From IMG/VR virus record IMGVR_UViG_3300020180_000028, positions 1 through 46,345 of that record: a DNA stretch of 46,345 nt; one strand, 5' to 3'. The translations under genes and the position numbers were made by a program. The notes under the pieces were generated by a model. The model was not told where the DNA came from and did no database searches. It saw nothing but the letters and a program-made list of their open reading frames with translations. Positions 32,512 through 40,074 of this stretch are shown here, piece by piece. Position 1 is the stretch's first letter. Each line of letters starts with the position of its first letter. This DNA is from a virus.

Positions 32512-34857
32512 TTAATCTTTTGGTTGAGAGGCAGGAATACCGTTTTGTTCCATCATCTTAACCACCTGCTCTAGCTGTCCATTCATTTGTTGTAATGCGT
32601 CTCCAGAACTCTTGGCTGCTTTTACGAAAAAATCAAACTGTACGTTATACATTTCAGCAGCTTGGGTATGCTTAGAAGCTGCCGCCACTAGTCCATCTAA
32701 ATGTTTATTAACTGCAGACAATTTGGCGGCATCGCCGATAGCTGCCGATCCTGCTATCCGTTCTGTTGGTGTTATATTTGCACCATCATCAGACCCGAGT
32801 TGTCCTGCTAGTCTAGATGAGAAATTGGCATCAACCCCCTCGCCGCTCATGCGCCTAGCTCTACCGACTGTTGCTGACCTACGGCTATCCGCACCCTTGC
32901 TTGATTCAGCCGTGCCAAAGGAATTGATATCCTCAATAGAGGCATCGGTAAAAAGAGAAGCTCCTTCTGCCGTCTTTAGAAACTCTGCAATCTTATTTGG
33001 GGTCATTCCCCTTATTCCCTCCCCAAGGGCGGCTGTTGCTTCAGCTTGAGAGGAGGTTCTGGTTTGTTTAAACTCATCTTTTTGTCTCATTCCTGAAATT
33101 AATTCGCCAGTGGTGATACCCATCTTATCAGCCAAACCCCTTGCCAGTTCTGGATCTTTTTCTAAATCCTCTGCTGAGTATTGGTTAAGGGCGTTCATTA
33201 ATTTGGAATCAGACTTTATTTTGTCAAAACCTTTACCGAATGCTTTTTTACCGCCCGCGCCTTGAAGGAAACCCATTCCCATCTGTCCTTCAAGCCCACT
33301 AGCCGATTTTGACCTGTCAATCATTTCTCCATAGGTATCCCTAGCACCCTGCATACCGGACTGGGTTAGACTAGTTACACCTGCGCCGAAATTAGATAAA
33401 GCTGTTTCACTAAAACCGCCGCCGGAGCTAGCCAATTCTGCGGTGATGCTAACCATGCGTTTCATTTCCTGAGGCATAGTAGAAGAGTTAATACCAAGCT
33501 TCATAGCCTCTGACATTAATTTAATTACAGCCTGGTCTGTCTGACTGGACTCCATGCCGGTACCTGACAGTTGTCCCATAACCTCTTGAGAGTTTCCTAA
33601 CCTCAAATTGCGCTGGAATTGAAGAGCCGAGCCGGCCATAGCCCTTGCACCCTGCGACGTGGCTCCTGCGCCTATCAGCGATTGTGACGATGCTGAAACC
33701 TCGTCCTGTGTAAATCCAATCTTGGTACCATAGGGGTTCATGGCGTTTGCCATCCACCCCTCTTTTCCAGACTCTCCGTATAACCCTCTACCGGTAATCC
33801 CCAAAGAACGTTCAAGTCCTTTGTTTCTATCCATAGACCCCTGCATTGAGCTATAAGCCATTGATTTTTGTGGATTTTTAAGCTCCTCCATTGCGAGGTT
33901 TTGCTCGTATTTCTCCATACCTTCTTTAGTCATCATCTGTCGGTAAGAGTCTTTATCAAAAACACGGTTTAATAGCTTCGGGCTTGACACCATAGCAGCA
34001 CCAAAACCCACGCCCGCTCCCGTTGCTGCTCCCGCTGCTGCTCCCGCTAATGTTCCCGCTCCTGGAAGTACAGAGCCAGCTACAGCACCGGTGAGCATAG
34101 ATGCTCCGATTTTAGCCCAATCAAGTCTTGCTTCGTTTTTCTGTTCTTTAGCAGCCAATCCCATAGCTCTTTGGCGCTCTTCTGCAAAAAACAACCCCTT
34201 AGATCCTTGACCGGAAAACTGTTCTTGAATTCCGCGACCAGATATCCTGGCAGTGATCCCTTGAGAAGCCAAAACGTTTCTCTCGTTTTCAATACGACCT
34301 GATGCAATGTTTAAAGCGCCGTTTATGATTGCACCAACGCCGATTGACTTTAGAATTCCTGTAAACGCCGTAACACCCTTGCTTTGTTCGTCTGGAGTGC
34401 CCATTTTTGCCGGGCGATATCCTCCCGACTGAATATCGCCAATCCTTGAATTGATATCTTGTCTAGTGCTCTCCATTCCTATAACTTTTCTAGACATTAG
34501 ATTGACTTCTCTATTTAATAGGTCGATTTGCTTTTGTTTTTCAGCAGTTATACCACCTTCAGAGGTTTTAATCTTATCCAATTGAGCTTGTTTTCGTCCC
34601 AGAGCAATTGCTTCTTTACGCTGTTCAGACTCAATCTCCTGACTTTGTTTTCTTAGAATACTCTCAGATGATTGGTTATATTTACCCTGGGCATAGGAAG
34701 CTGCTGGAGACAGTGTGGAGCCGGAACTGGCCATGTTGGTTATTTGATTGTTAGTTTTCTGCAATTGTTGAAGACGCGCAGTCATCTTTTGAATATCTTG
34801 ATCAAAAGATGAAGTATCTAGCTGTGCTCTTATTTTTATTGACTTACCGTCTGACAT
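32512..34857 (-). CDS. Tape-measure-like tail protein
   Basis: 781 aa. N-terminal coiled-coil region (about 10-140; DQDIQKMTARLQQLQKTNNQ), then a Gly/Ala hydrophobic segment (about 245-290; GAVAGSVLPGAGTLAGAAAG) typical of tape measures, then long Gln/Met/Ser/Gly helical sequence. The C-terminus is again coiled-coil (ALQQMNGQLEQVVKMMEQNG). No peptidase or lysozyme motif. At about 0.15 nm per residue it would set a tail near 117 nm (family rule of thumb). It lies 1 nt upstream of the hub gene. Start ATG 34857 with AGGTAAC. Confidence 0.7.
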   Translation of the reverse strand: MSDGKSIKIRAQLDTSSFDQDIQKMTARLQQLQKTNNQITNMASSGSTLSPAASYAQGKYNQSSESILRKQSQEIESEQRKEAIALGRKQAQLDKIKTSEGGITAEKQKQIDLLNREVNLMSRKVIGMESTRQDINSRIGDIQSGGYRPAKMGTPDEQSKGVTAFTGILKSIGVGAIINGALNIASGRIENERNVLASQGITARISGRGIQEQFSGQGSKGLFFAEERQRAMGLAAKEQKNEARLDWAKIGASMLTGAVAGSVLPGAGTLAGAAAGAATGAGVGFGAAMVSSPKLLNRVFDKDSYRQMMTKEGMEKYEQNLAMEELKNPQKSMAYSSMQGSMDRNKGLERSLGITGRGLYGESGKEGWMANAMNPYGTKIGFTQDEVSASSQSLIGAGATSQGARAMAGSALQFQRNLRLGNSQEVMGQLSGTGMESSQTDQAVIKLMSEAMKLGINSSTMPQEMKRMVSITAELASSGGGFSETALSNFGAGVTSLTQSGMQGARDTYGEMIDRSKSASGLEGQMGMGFLQGAGGKKAFGKGFDKIKSDSKLMNALNQYSAEDLEKDPELARGLADKMGITTGELISGMRQKDEFKQTRTSSQAEATAALGEGIRGMTPNKIAEFLKTAEGASLFTDASIEDINSFGTAESSKGADSRRSATVGRARRMSGEGVDANFSSRLAGQLGSDDGANITPTERIAGSAAIGDAAKLSAVNKHLDGLVAAASKHTQAAEMYNVQFDFFVKAAKSSGDALQQMNGQLEQVVKMMEQNGIPASQPKD

Positions 34858-34974
34858 TTTGTTACCTAGGATCGATATTTACCAGTTAGCCTAACCCACT
34901 GAAATTAAAGGTAAATGGTTGATTTTTAAGGAGTTGATAGGCAGGAATAGCTTAAAGATTGTCATTTTAAACGG

Positions 34975-35154
34975 TTAAGGGTTGATTCTTTCCTCTAATT
35001 CACAATGATACTGTTGATATATATTACCATCAATCAGTTTGTGGTCTATTAAAGTGCAGTTATCTCCTGAAAAATCAACATAATCGTGTGTACACGATGC
35101 GATAATCAAGAGAAACAGTGCAATTACAAGTAGATAGGGAATTTGCTTAATCAT
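34975..35154 (-). CDS. Small lipoprotein
   Basis: 59 aa from ATG 35154 (GGAGG 6 nt upstream). MIKQIPYLLVIALFLLIIAS then Cys: a lipobox IASC. The mature ~38 aa has two further Cys (GDNCTL and YHCEL), probably disulfide-bonded. A short phage lipoprotein at the envelope; o-spanin or exclusion protein are possibilities, with no direct evidence. Confidence 0.65.
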   Translation of the reverse strand: MIKQIPYLLVIALFLLIIASCTHDYVDFSGDNCTLIDHKLIDGNIYQQYHCELEERINP

Positions 35155-35205
35155 TACCGCCTCCATAGAGTGAATTGATATTATAAACAATAAAATCGTA
35201 AAAAA

Positions 35206-35481
35206 TCACATACACCCACTATAGTAATCAAACCACATATCGCTCCAGTACTCATCCTGACTTTCTTGGCAAGTAGGACATAAAACACACCAGTTACGGC
35301 TTTCTTCTTCGTATTTAGTGTTCTGCAGTCTATTGGTGGCATTGTTGTTTCCGCAACAAATACACTCCAAGGAACCATCTTCAATTGCATCCAAAACCCT
35401 ACTTGAATACCCCTTGCAAACCACGTTGGTGCACCTGCCGTCTTCCTTTATTTTTTTAGAACAAATAGGGCAACTTCTCAT
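35206..35481 (-). CDS. Zinc-ribbon protein
   Basis: 91 aa with three Cys clusters: CPICSKKIKEDGRCTNVVC (4-22), CICCG and CVLCPTC. The last is HNH-like in layout (CxxCG...N.L....CxxCh), but the catalytic His/Asn are not in place. ATG 35481 is preceded by GAGGGAAGAGG. It may bind DNA or proteins through zinc. Confidence 0.65.
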   Translation of the reverse strand: MRSCPICSKKIKEDGRCTNVVCKGYSSRVLDAIEDGSLECICCGNNNATNRLQNTKYEEESRNWCVLCPTCQESQDEYWSDMWFDYYSGCM

Positions 35482-35557
35482 ACCTCTTCCCTCTATATGG
35501 TTTATTTCCTAAACCAAAACCACCCATTAGGTGTTTATTGCATTCATGGCAATTCAT
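35456..35557 (-). CDS. Possible 33-aa CxxC peptide
   Basis: MNCHECNKHLMGGFGLGNKP then a basic tail. It starts in an ATGA overlap with the cupredoxin stop and overlaps the zinc-ribbon start by 26 nt. Half a zinc site (CHEC plus His9). Confidence 0.4.
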   Translation of the reverse strand: MNCHECNKHLMGGFGLGNKPYRGKRYEKLPYLF

Positions 35558-35832
35558 TGTTTAACTTTAACCTCACCCTTCATCATAGCCTTGTGAGGCT
35601 GACAGTAGTATTTAAACCCCTTGTCTACCTTTACCGTAAAAACCTGATCTTTCTTTAACATCTTTGATTCAATCTTGCCGTCTTCTGACACTACATTGTG
35701 AAGCATCGAGTCTTTATTGATGAATGTTATTGTTTCCCCCTTAGAAACCGTAATAGTAGAGGGGTTAAACTTCATGTTCTTGATTTCAACAACTTGCGAG
35801 TTTAACATAATGTAAAGCAGTAGACTAGACAT
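35554..35832 (-). CDS. Cupredoxin (plastocyanin/amicyanin-like blue copper protein)
   Basis: 92 aa from ATG 35832 (AAGGAAG upstream). The N-terminal MSSLLLYIMLNSQ is a short, weak export-signal-like segment. The fold signature is VEIKNMKFNPSTITVSKGET (about 15-34) and ITFINKDSMLHNV. Predicted type 1 copper ligands are His45, Cys77, His80 and Met83 (CQPHKAM), the C-x2-H-x2-M spacing of amicyanin-type cupredoxins. It would carry electrons or bind copper, normally in the periplasm. Neighbours: DenV upstream (8-nt overlap) and a CxxC peptide downstream. Phage cupredoxins are best known from cyanophages (plastocyanin); this context lacks photosynthesis genes. Confidence 0.8.
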   Translation of the reverse strand: MSSLLLYIMLNSQVVEIKNMKFNPSTITVSKGETITFINKDSMLHNVVSEDGKIESKMLKKDQVFTVKVDKGFKYYCQPHKAMMKGEVKVKQ

Positions 35833-36223
35833 TTTTAACTTCCTTTTTACTAGCGTCAATTCTCTCGTTAATCCTGATATTGTTTATATTAACAGCTTCT
35901 TCAGTGGGAACATAGTCCCTAAAAAATCCATCTGGACAACGCTCGAAAATAGTAATATCTGTAAATTTTGGGCTATACCCACGATAGATCATCTCCTTAA
36001 CTAGCATTTCAAATCTTTTCTGTAAAAACAACATTTTATTATAGAAGAACTTAACATGCCCCTTGCCTAGGGTGTAATTTTGCGGAATTTCATCAACACT
36101 AAATGGTTTTTTGCGCTTTAGAGATTTTTCAAGATTGCCAGGTAAGCGTGTGATTTCACGATACTCGGCAACAAGATGTTGTCTAATCAATTTACTTGGA
36201 TCTATTACATTTATTCTGGTCAC
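35825..36223 (-). CDS. denV: Pyrimidine-dimer DNA glycosylase (T4 endonuclease V-like)
   Basis: 132 aa. Excises UV pyrimidine dimers by glycosylase plus AP-lyase action using the N-terminal Thr amine. The start is GTG 36223, with AGGAGG upstream. It gives MTRINVIDPSK, placing Thr2, Arg3, Arg22, Glu23 and Arg26 at the T4 enzyme's catalytic and binding positions (LVAEYREITR; E23 catalytic). LGKGHVKFFYNK (T4: LGAGHVTFFYDK) and MIYRGYSPKF also match. The longer frame upstream would bury Thr2 and is rejected. It overlaps a 27-aa membrane ORF by GTGA and the cupredoxin by 8 nt. Confidence 0.93.
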   Translation of the reverse strand: MTRINVIDPSKLIRQHLVAEYREITRLPGNLEKSLKRKKPFSVDEIPQNYTLGKGHVKFFYNKMLFLQKRFEMLVKEMIYRGYSPKFTDITIFERCPDGFFRDYVPTEEAVNINNIRINERIDASKKEVKNV

Positions 36224-36303
36224 TTTAACCTCCTGAAACACTCATAAGCATACCATGCCCAGACGATAATAGCAAGCAAAAGCAGTTTGATTTCATGGCT
36301 CAT
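36220..36303 (-). CDS. 27-aa membrane peptide coupled to denV
   Basis: MSHEIKLLLLAIIVWAWYAY then ECFRRLK. One hydrophobic segment; AGGT 6 nt before ATG 36303; TGA overlaps the denV GTG (GTGA), which suggests it is translated and couples denV. Confidence 0.45.
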   Translation of the reverse strand: MSHEIKLLLLAIIVWAWYAYECFRRLK

Positions 36304-36339
36304 TTTGTACCTATTAGATCTACTCTAAAGACCACATAG

Positions 36340-36657
36340 CTATTCAAAGAAGTCTTCATTAACTTGCATAAGGAACTCCGAATGATCTTCCTCATGCTTT
36401 TCCTTACAGTGTGAACATCTCTTATCGTGATCCACCCCATACGGGTCTGAATTTTTATTACATCCGTCACACCCAAATACATCGCACAATTTTTCTGGAA
36501 CTGGAGGAATGGTACTCTTCTCTGGCTCTGGCTCTGGCTCTTGCTTAATTATTACGTCAAAACTTTTACAGCACGTACCGCAAAAAACCCTACCGTTCTT
36601 TTTAGCCCAAGCAATGTCTATTTCTATTAGTGAATTGCACAGCGGACACATGTTCAT
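36340..36657 (-). CDS. Multi-CxxC zinc-ribbon protein
   Basis: 105 aa. N-terminal zinc ribbon (MCPLCNSLI ... FCGTCCKSF), a KQEPEPEPEKS linker, then Cys/His clusters (CDVFGCDGC and RCSHCKEKH). ATG 36657, GGGGG upstream. Probably a small protein- or nucleic-acid-binding factor. Confidence 0.65.
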   Translation of the reverse strand: MNMCPLCNSLIEIDIAWAKKNGRVFCGTCCKSFDVIIKQEPEPEPEKSTIPPVPEKLCDVFGCDGCNKNSDPYGVDHDKRCSHCKEKHEEDHSEFLMQVNEDFFE

Positions 36658-36695
36658 TTATAACCCCCTAAGCTCTACATAGAAACCTACTAGTC

Positions 36696-36863
36696 CTAAA
36701 TGGATAGGATTCCCCAATAAAAACCACTCAAGATAGAAACCGTAAAACAGATAAGCAAGATTCCTAGTGCCTTTTTTTTGCCTATCTTTTCTAGATTGTA
36801 TATGAAAATAAAACCACTCAATAGACCAGTGATAGCTGGGTGTAATATGGAAATGAGTTTCAC
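36696..36863 (-). CDS. Two-span small membrane protein
   Basis: 55 aa from GTG 36863 (GAGAGG upstream). Two hydrophobic helices (ISILHPAITGLLSGFIFIY and ALGILLICFTVSILSGFYW) joined by a basic turn (EKIGKKK). The topology suits a holin-like or membrane-anchoring protein; no name can be given. GTGA overlap with the preceding gene. Confidence 0.5.
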   Translation of the reverse strand: MKLISILHPAITGLLSGFIFIYNLEKIGKKKALGILLICFTVSILSGFYWGILSI

Positions 36864-37030
36864 TTTATACCTCTCCGATGCATCATCCTATATTGCCAGT
36901 CATTACAATCCCAGGCAAACCCGAGTATTCTAAACGCCCTCTTGTATTCCCCGTCAAAACATTCCCAGGTAAGAAAGGCCCAGTGTCTAATTGAGACACA
37001 CCTTTTTGGTGATATGTATTGTAGTTTCAC
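36860..37030 (-). CDS. 56-aa Trp/Arg-rich hypothetical protein
   Basis: GTG 37030 with GGGGG upstream: MKLQYISPKRCVSIRHWAFL, then EYKRAFRILGFAWDCNDW and a basic end. Soluble and basic, with no known domain. It ends in the GTGA overlap with the two-span membrane protein. Confidence 0.5.
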   Translation of the reverse strand: MKLQYISPKRCVSIRHWAFLTWECFDGEYKRAFRILGFAWDCNDWQYRMMHRRGIK

Positions 37031-37042
37031 TGTTAACCCCCG

Positions 37043-37369
37043 TTAAAAAGAATAATCATGATAAGCGTTACGAATTCCAAAAGCTACTTTTGTGTATTCA
37101 CCAGATTTGCGCCACTGACCGTCTTTTCTGATAGAAACTCGAATTAGCTGAGCATCTGTATTTGCGCTATATTCGTAATCCTGACTCTCACTCATACCGT
37201 TATTATCTATACGTTTCGCTGAATCCGGCTGAATCCACGCTGTCCGCCCTGATTTAGACACTCTAACTACGGTTGCAGCGTGTCGATCCGTATATAGATA
37301 GACTGTGGCACCATCACCTACTTCCGGGGCTTTACATTTAATCTTAAGGATGTTTGCAATTTGTGTCAT
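37043..37369 (-). CDS. Conserved phage hypothetical protein
   Basis: 108 aa. VGDGATVYLYTDRHAATVVR and DNNGMSESQDYEY match a recurring phage/plasmid family of unknown function (pattern VGDGAT....DRHAgTV and NNGMSESQ.Y). SH3-like beta barrel likely. AAGGAG before ATG 37369, and a promoter at 37387-37415. First gene of its own cassette. Confidence 0.7.
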   Translation of the reverse strand: MTQIANILKIKCKAPEVGDGATVYLYTDRHAATVVRVSKSGRTAWIQPDSAKRIDNNGMSESQDYEYSANTDAQLIRVSIRKDGQWRKSGEYTKVAFGIRNAYHDYSF

Positions 37370-37386
37370 AAAATCTCCTTAAACAC

Positions 37387-37415
37387 ACAATACCACATGG
37401 GAGGGTTTGTTGCAA
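37387..37415 (-). promoter_or_regulatory. sigma70-like promoter
   Basis: Minus strand TTGCAA (37410-37415), 17 bp, TGG+TATTGT (-10 at 37387-37392). It reads into the 37043-37369 gene. Confidence 0.6.
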
Positions 37416-37488
37416 GCTTATTGTTTATCCCCAGAAAATCCCGTTCAGGCCCTTGGCAACTAGAAACTCATTGAATGTATGATCCATA

Positions 37489-38124
37489 CTACACCTTGCT
37501 AGTAGCACTCAGTACCCTGGCTATCCATTTTTCAATTTGTGAAATAGATACCGGTGCATAGTTGTTTGCAGCCACACCAACGTCATATTGTCGTCCAAGT
37601 TCGCGTTTTTTATCGTTGTGGGGCCCGGAGTGTATGTGACCAGATAAATGGAATTGTCCTTCGTCCGCCACGCTATATTTACGATTCTTAATGTCACCGT
37701 GCCAGCATTCGTCACCTGTTGAATTTCTCATACCGTTGGTGTCTTCTCTAAACACGCCGGCCAATGGGCAATGACTCATTGTAATTCTATTCTCACCTAA
37801 ATAGATAGTTGCGCCGTGCATTACAACATCAAACCCCATTTCGTAGCAACTATTGTAGCCACGGTCATGGTTCCCCACTACTAGAACTTTAACCCCGTTC
37901 ATTTGTGTAACCACTTCTCTAGTTAAACTACTACTACCTAGTCCAATATCACCGAGAAAGTAGCAAATACCTCTTTCAGGTACGGTTGCGTTGTAGTTAC
38001 TAATAAGAACATCGTGCATGTGTTCCAGGTCCCTAAAGGGCCGCCTATCAAACTCCAGTACGCTTTTATGCCCGATATGTAGGTCTGAGGTGAAAAATGT
38101 AGGTTTGCGTACTTCAGAAGTCAT
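37489..38124 (-). CDS. Metallophosphoesterase (calcineurin-like)
   Basis: 211 aa from ATG 38124 (AGGG 8 nt upstream). All metal-site blocks are present: SDLHIGH (D14, H16), GDIG (D59), GNHD (84-87), ITMSHCP and GHIHSG near the C-terminus. Members cleave phosphoesters (nucleotides, polyphosphates, RNA ends). The compact layout resembles phage and YfcE-type phosphodiesterases; the substrate is undefined. It overlaps the upstream gene by 11 nt. Confidence 0.85.
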   Translation of the reverse strand: MTSEVRKPTFFTSDLHIGHKSVLEFDRRPFRDLEHMHDVLISNYNATVPERGICYFLGDIGLGSSSLTREVVTQMNGVKVLVVGNHDRGYNSCYEMGFDVVMHGATIYLGENRITMSHCPLAGVFREDTNGMRNSTGDECWHGDIKNRKYSVADEGQFHLSGHIHSGPHNDKKRELGRQYDVGVAANNYAPVSISQIEKWIARVLSATSKV

Positions 38125-38353
38125 GTTTCTCACCCTGATATTTTAGCCGTTCTAAACTAATACGCTCTCCTTCACCATTCTTCAAAATAAATCCACCATC
38201 GCGCATGTCAATACGAAGCTCAATATATTTACATTCAGAATTTTTAAACCACTGCCAACCATCAGGGTTATCCCCCGTAGCAGTTTGAATGAAATCAAAC
38301 ACACCCTGTAGATTAGTATTCCATACGTTGTCAGGTTTTAAATCTTTTTCCAT
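38114..38353 (-). CDS. Hypothetical protein
   Basis: 79 aa: helical start (VWNTNLQGVFDFIQTATGD), then beta strands (KYIELRIDMRDGGFILKNG). GGAGAG before ATG 38353. It follows the 64-aa gene with no gap. Confidence 0.6.
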   Translation of the reverse strand: MEKDLKPDNVWNTNLQGVFDFIQTATGDNPDGWQWFKNSECKYIELRIDMRDGGFILKNGEGERISLERLKYQGEKHDF

Positions 38354-38548
38354 TCAAAGCTCTCCGATGAATACGTTTTCGATGTAAAATAATGACGTGG
38401 CCGGACCTTCAAGCCAGCATCCGAAGTCCTCATCAAAATGGCAGAAGGCTGCGGTACCATTGGTTGAATGTTTAATGACGAACAAATAGTTGTCCTTGGG
38501 CACATACCAGAACCCTTCACGCGGGCGCAATGTTTGGTCATCTTTCAT
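38354..38548 (-). CDS. Hypothetical protein
   Basis: 64 aa, beta-rich and aromatic (REGFWYVPKDNYLFVIKHS, GCWLEGPATSLFYIENVF). Starts inside the end of the membrane-protein gene (11-nt overlap). No family recognised. Confidence 0.6.
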   Translation of the reverse strand: MKDDQTLRPREGFWYVPKDNYLFVIKHSTNGTAAFCHFDEDFGCWLEGPATSLFYIENVFIGEL

Positions 38549-38726
38549 TCACCCCCCTTTCTTGCCGCAACTCGGTCCCTCCAATCCCCCACCCAATTAC
38601 GACAGTTGCAATTATTGAACCCAGGGCGACACTAAGAATAATTGTTCCAGCCACTAAGTGGCGGGGTGTGGTGAAGATCATCGCCGCGATCGCAATAACT
38701 ACTTCGATGATAAGAATTGTAATCAT
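38538..38726 (-). CDS. Two-span small membrane protein
   Basis: 62 aa: helix 1 MITILIIEVVIAIAAMIF, helix 2 LVAGTIILSVALGSIIATVV, charged tail TELRQERGVNER. ATGA overlap with the Gly-rich gene upstream. Unknown role; holin-like by topology only. Confidence 0.55.
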   Translation of the reverse strand: MITILIIEVVIAIAAMIFTTPRHLVAGTIILSVALGSIIATVVIGWGIGGTELRQERGVNER

Positions 38727-38845
38727 GTGCCGTCACCGCTGCCATCGCCGCCCTCGCCGCTGTGGCCATAGCCGCTACCGCTGCCGTAGCCACGGCCGTC
38801 GCCGTGCCCGATCATGCTGTGAGCGTCCTCTAGTTCTTTAGCCAT
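38723..38845 (-). CDS. Gly/Asp/Ser-rich repeat protein, short paralogue
   Basis: 40 aa: MAKELEDAHSMIGHGDGRGY then GSGSGYGHSG-type repeats. AAGGAGAGCAA precedes the ATG. The start region and RBS copy those of the 87-aa gene upstream, so the pair arose by duplication. The GC-rich codons (GGC, GAC) contrast with the AT-rich genome. Unknown function; low-complexity GDG runs could bind Ca2+ (speculation). Confidence 0.6.
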   Translation of the reverse strand: MAKELEDAHSMIGHGDGRGYGSGSGYGHSGEGGDGSGDGT

Positions 38846-38869
38846 TTGCTCTCCTTGGTTTTGCCGTGG

Positions 38870-39133
38870 TCATGCGCCGTCGCCGTAGCCGTCTCCATCG
38901 CCACCATCGCCGTCTCCATAACCATCCCCATCCCCATCTCCATCTCCGTCGCCTTCGCCGTCGCCGCTGTAGCCAAAGCCATAGCCGTCTCCAAAGCCGT
39001 CTCCGTAGCCGCCAAAGCCGTCTCCGCTGCCGTCGCCGTAGCGGTCGCCGTCGTCTCCGTAGCCGCGAAAGCCACTGCCCTTGCCGTCGCCGCGGCCGAC
39101 AGCGCTGTAAGCGTTGTCTAGCTCTTTGGCCAC
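38870..39133 (-). CDS. Gly/Asp/Tyr-rich repeat protein
   Basis: 87 aa: MAKELDNAYSAVGRGDGKGS then repeats such as GYGDGFGDGYGFGYSGDGEG and an alternating GDGDGDG run. Nearly all codons are GGC, GAC or TAC-type. GGAGAGCAA before ATG 39133. Other frames across it give Arg/Trp- or Ala/Thr-rich shadows. Similar Gly-rich low-complexity ORFs occur in other phages; function unknown. Confidence 0.6.
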   Translation of the reverse strand: MAKELDNAYSAVGRGDGKGSGFRGYGDDGDRYGDGSGDGFGGYGDGFGDGYGFGYSGDGEGDGDGDGDGDGYGDGDGGDGDGYGDGA

Positions 39134-39444
39134 TTGCTCTCCTCACAATCCAGCACAAGAACCTCGGCCCCCCGGTGAAAACGGCATGTGCCTGCGGGTT
39201 CCAAAATTGTGTCGTTGAGGGGGCCGCTGCTCGCCAGTTCGCCCAGGCCTTTGGTCGTGCCCCACCGGCGGATCACTGAAGAATCGAGTAACAAGCACTC
39301 GTCTCCCTCGCGCGAGTATGTGCCCACGAGTACCCAGCCGCGCTGTAGCACTACAATTTTTCTACCCGTCGGTGACTGTGTGGGCGCAGGTGCGGATTTC
39401 TGCTGGAAGACCATCTCAATAATCGCTTTCTGAAACTCGTTCAT
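39118..39444 (-). CDS. DUF6948-like phage protein
   Basis: 108 aa. After a Pro/Ala-rich linker come IVVLQRGWVLVGTYSREGDE, VIRRWGTTKGLGELASSGP and ILEPAGTCRFH. The IRRWGTTKGLGELA signature is that of a small phage family of unknown function that I associate with DUF6948 (from memory). GGGGAG before ATG 39444. It lies in a GC-rich patch. Confidence 0.65.
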   Translation of the reverse strand: MNEFQKAIIEMVFQQKSAPAPTQSPTGRKIVVLQRGWVLVGTYSREGDECLLLDSSVIRRWGTTKGLGELASSGPLNDTILEPAGTCRFHRGAEVLVLDCEESKWPKS

Positions 39445-39462
39445 ATATCTCCCCTGTGGGCA

Positions 39463-39702
39463 TCATTGCCCGGTTGTTAACTTCGCAAGATAGGCCCTTG
39501 CTGCTACCGTGGGGCAAGTACCCCCAACGCCAATCCATCCGTGTGACTGGCAGCTTCCATGATGATCGAAGTGGCATTTTGTATCCTCGGCATCAACCAT
39601 CGGCCCCAGGTACTCAATGAGGCGCTTAATGGTGGCATCCCGTTCGGCAATCTTTTCGAGAAGTTTTTTAACACTTTTATCTTTCTGTTCAATCTCTCTC
39701 AC
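39463..39702 (-). CDS. Small protein with coiled coil and C/H motif
   Basis: 79 aa from GTG 39702 (GAGG upstream). N-terminal coiled coil (KSVKKLLEKIAERDATIKRL), then CHFDHHGSCQSHGW...CP. The CxxDHHGxCQxH motif recurs in small phage proteins and probably binds zinc. Part of the GC-rich patch. Confidence 0.6.
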   Translation of the reverse strand: MREIEQKDKSVKKLLEKIAERDATIKRLIEYLGPMVDAEDTKCHFDHHGSCQSHGWIGVGGTCPTVAARAYLAKLTTGQ

Positions 39703-39729
39703 GGTTTCACCTCGATTACGCGGTTTTAC

Positions 39730-40074
39730 TTATAGCTTCTCATAGTTTTTTTCAATGGCGTCTGCTATCTTATTGAAACTAGTAATAGCACGATCGTTTA
39801 AATTAATTAGACTAGTTTCACCATCAACCTTCGAACCGTAACAACTAACCATTCCAGCCCACTCCATTACACTGTTTGGAAGGTGTGCAGACATTTCATC
39901 AAACCTACTAACATCGCGACTGCTATCGTAGTCACAAACACCCTCAACCAGTGCTAGGTTGCACAGTACGCCCAAACAACAATTTGTCCCATCTTTCTCT
40001 AAGTTATTAAAACCTTGTTTAAACTCTCCAGACCTAAGAGCATCTACCCACATATCAGCAATTTGTTTTTTCAT
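39730..40074 (-). CDS. Conserved phage hypothetical protein (CCLGVLC family)
   Basis: 114 aa. WVDALRSGEFKQGFNNLEKD and NCCLGVLCNLA match a widespread phage protein family (pattern W..ALRSGeY.Q....L....CCLGVLCdLa). Later LNDRAITSFNKIADAIE is its usual C-terminal helix region. Function unknown. It overlaps the SET gene by 20 nt. Composition returns to AT-rich here. Confidence 0.75.
   Translation of the reverse strand: MKKQIADMWVDALRSGEFKQGFNNLEKDGTNCCLGVLCNLALVEGVCDYDSSRDVSRFDEMSAHLPNSVMEWAGMVSCYGSKVDGETSLINLNDRAITSFNKIADAIEKNYEKL

Noticed and set aside
35181-35390. 69-aa minus-strand ORF overlapping the zinc-ribbon gene
   Set aside because: Out-of-frame shadow. The 91-aa frame has the RBS and ordered Cys clusters.
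36300-36482. 60-aa minus-strand ORF inside the multi-CxxC gene
   Set aside because: Different frame from the Cys-rich protein, with no RBS.
37425-37487. 20-aa ORF MDHTFNEFLVAKGLNGIFWG with AAGGTG upstream
   Set aside because: Too short, with no coupling to a downstream gene and no recognisable property. It cannot be told from chance.
38830-39279. Long Arg/Trp-, Ala/Thr- and Arg/His-rich ORFs in the GC-rich patch
   Set aside because: Shadow frames of the Gly/Asp repeat genes. The MAKEL frames have RBSs, start similarity and ATGA coupling.
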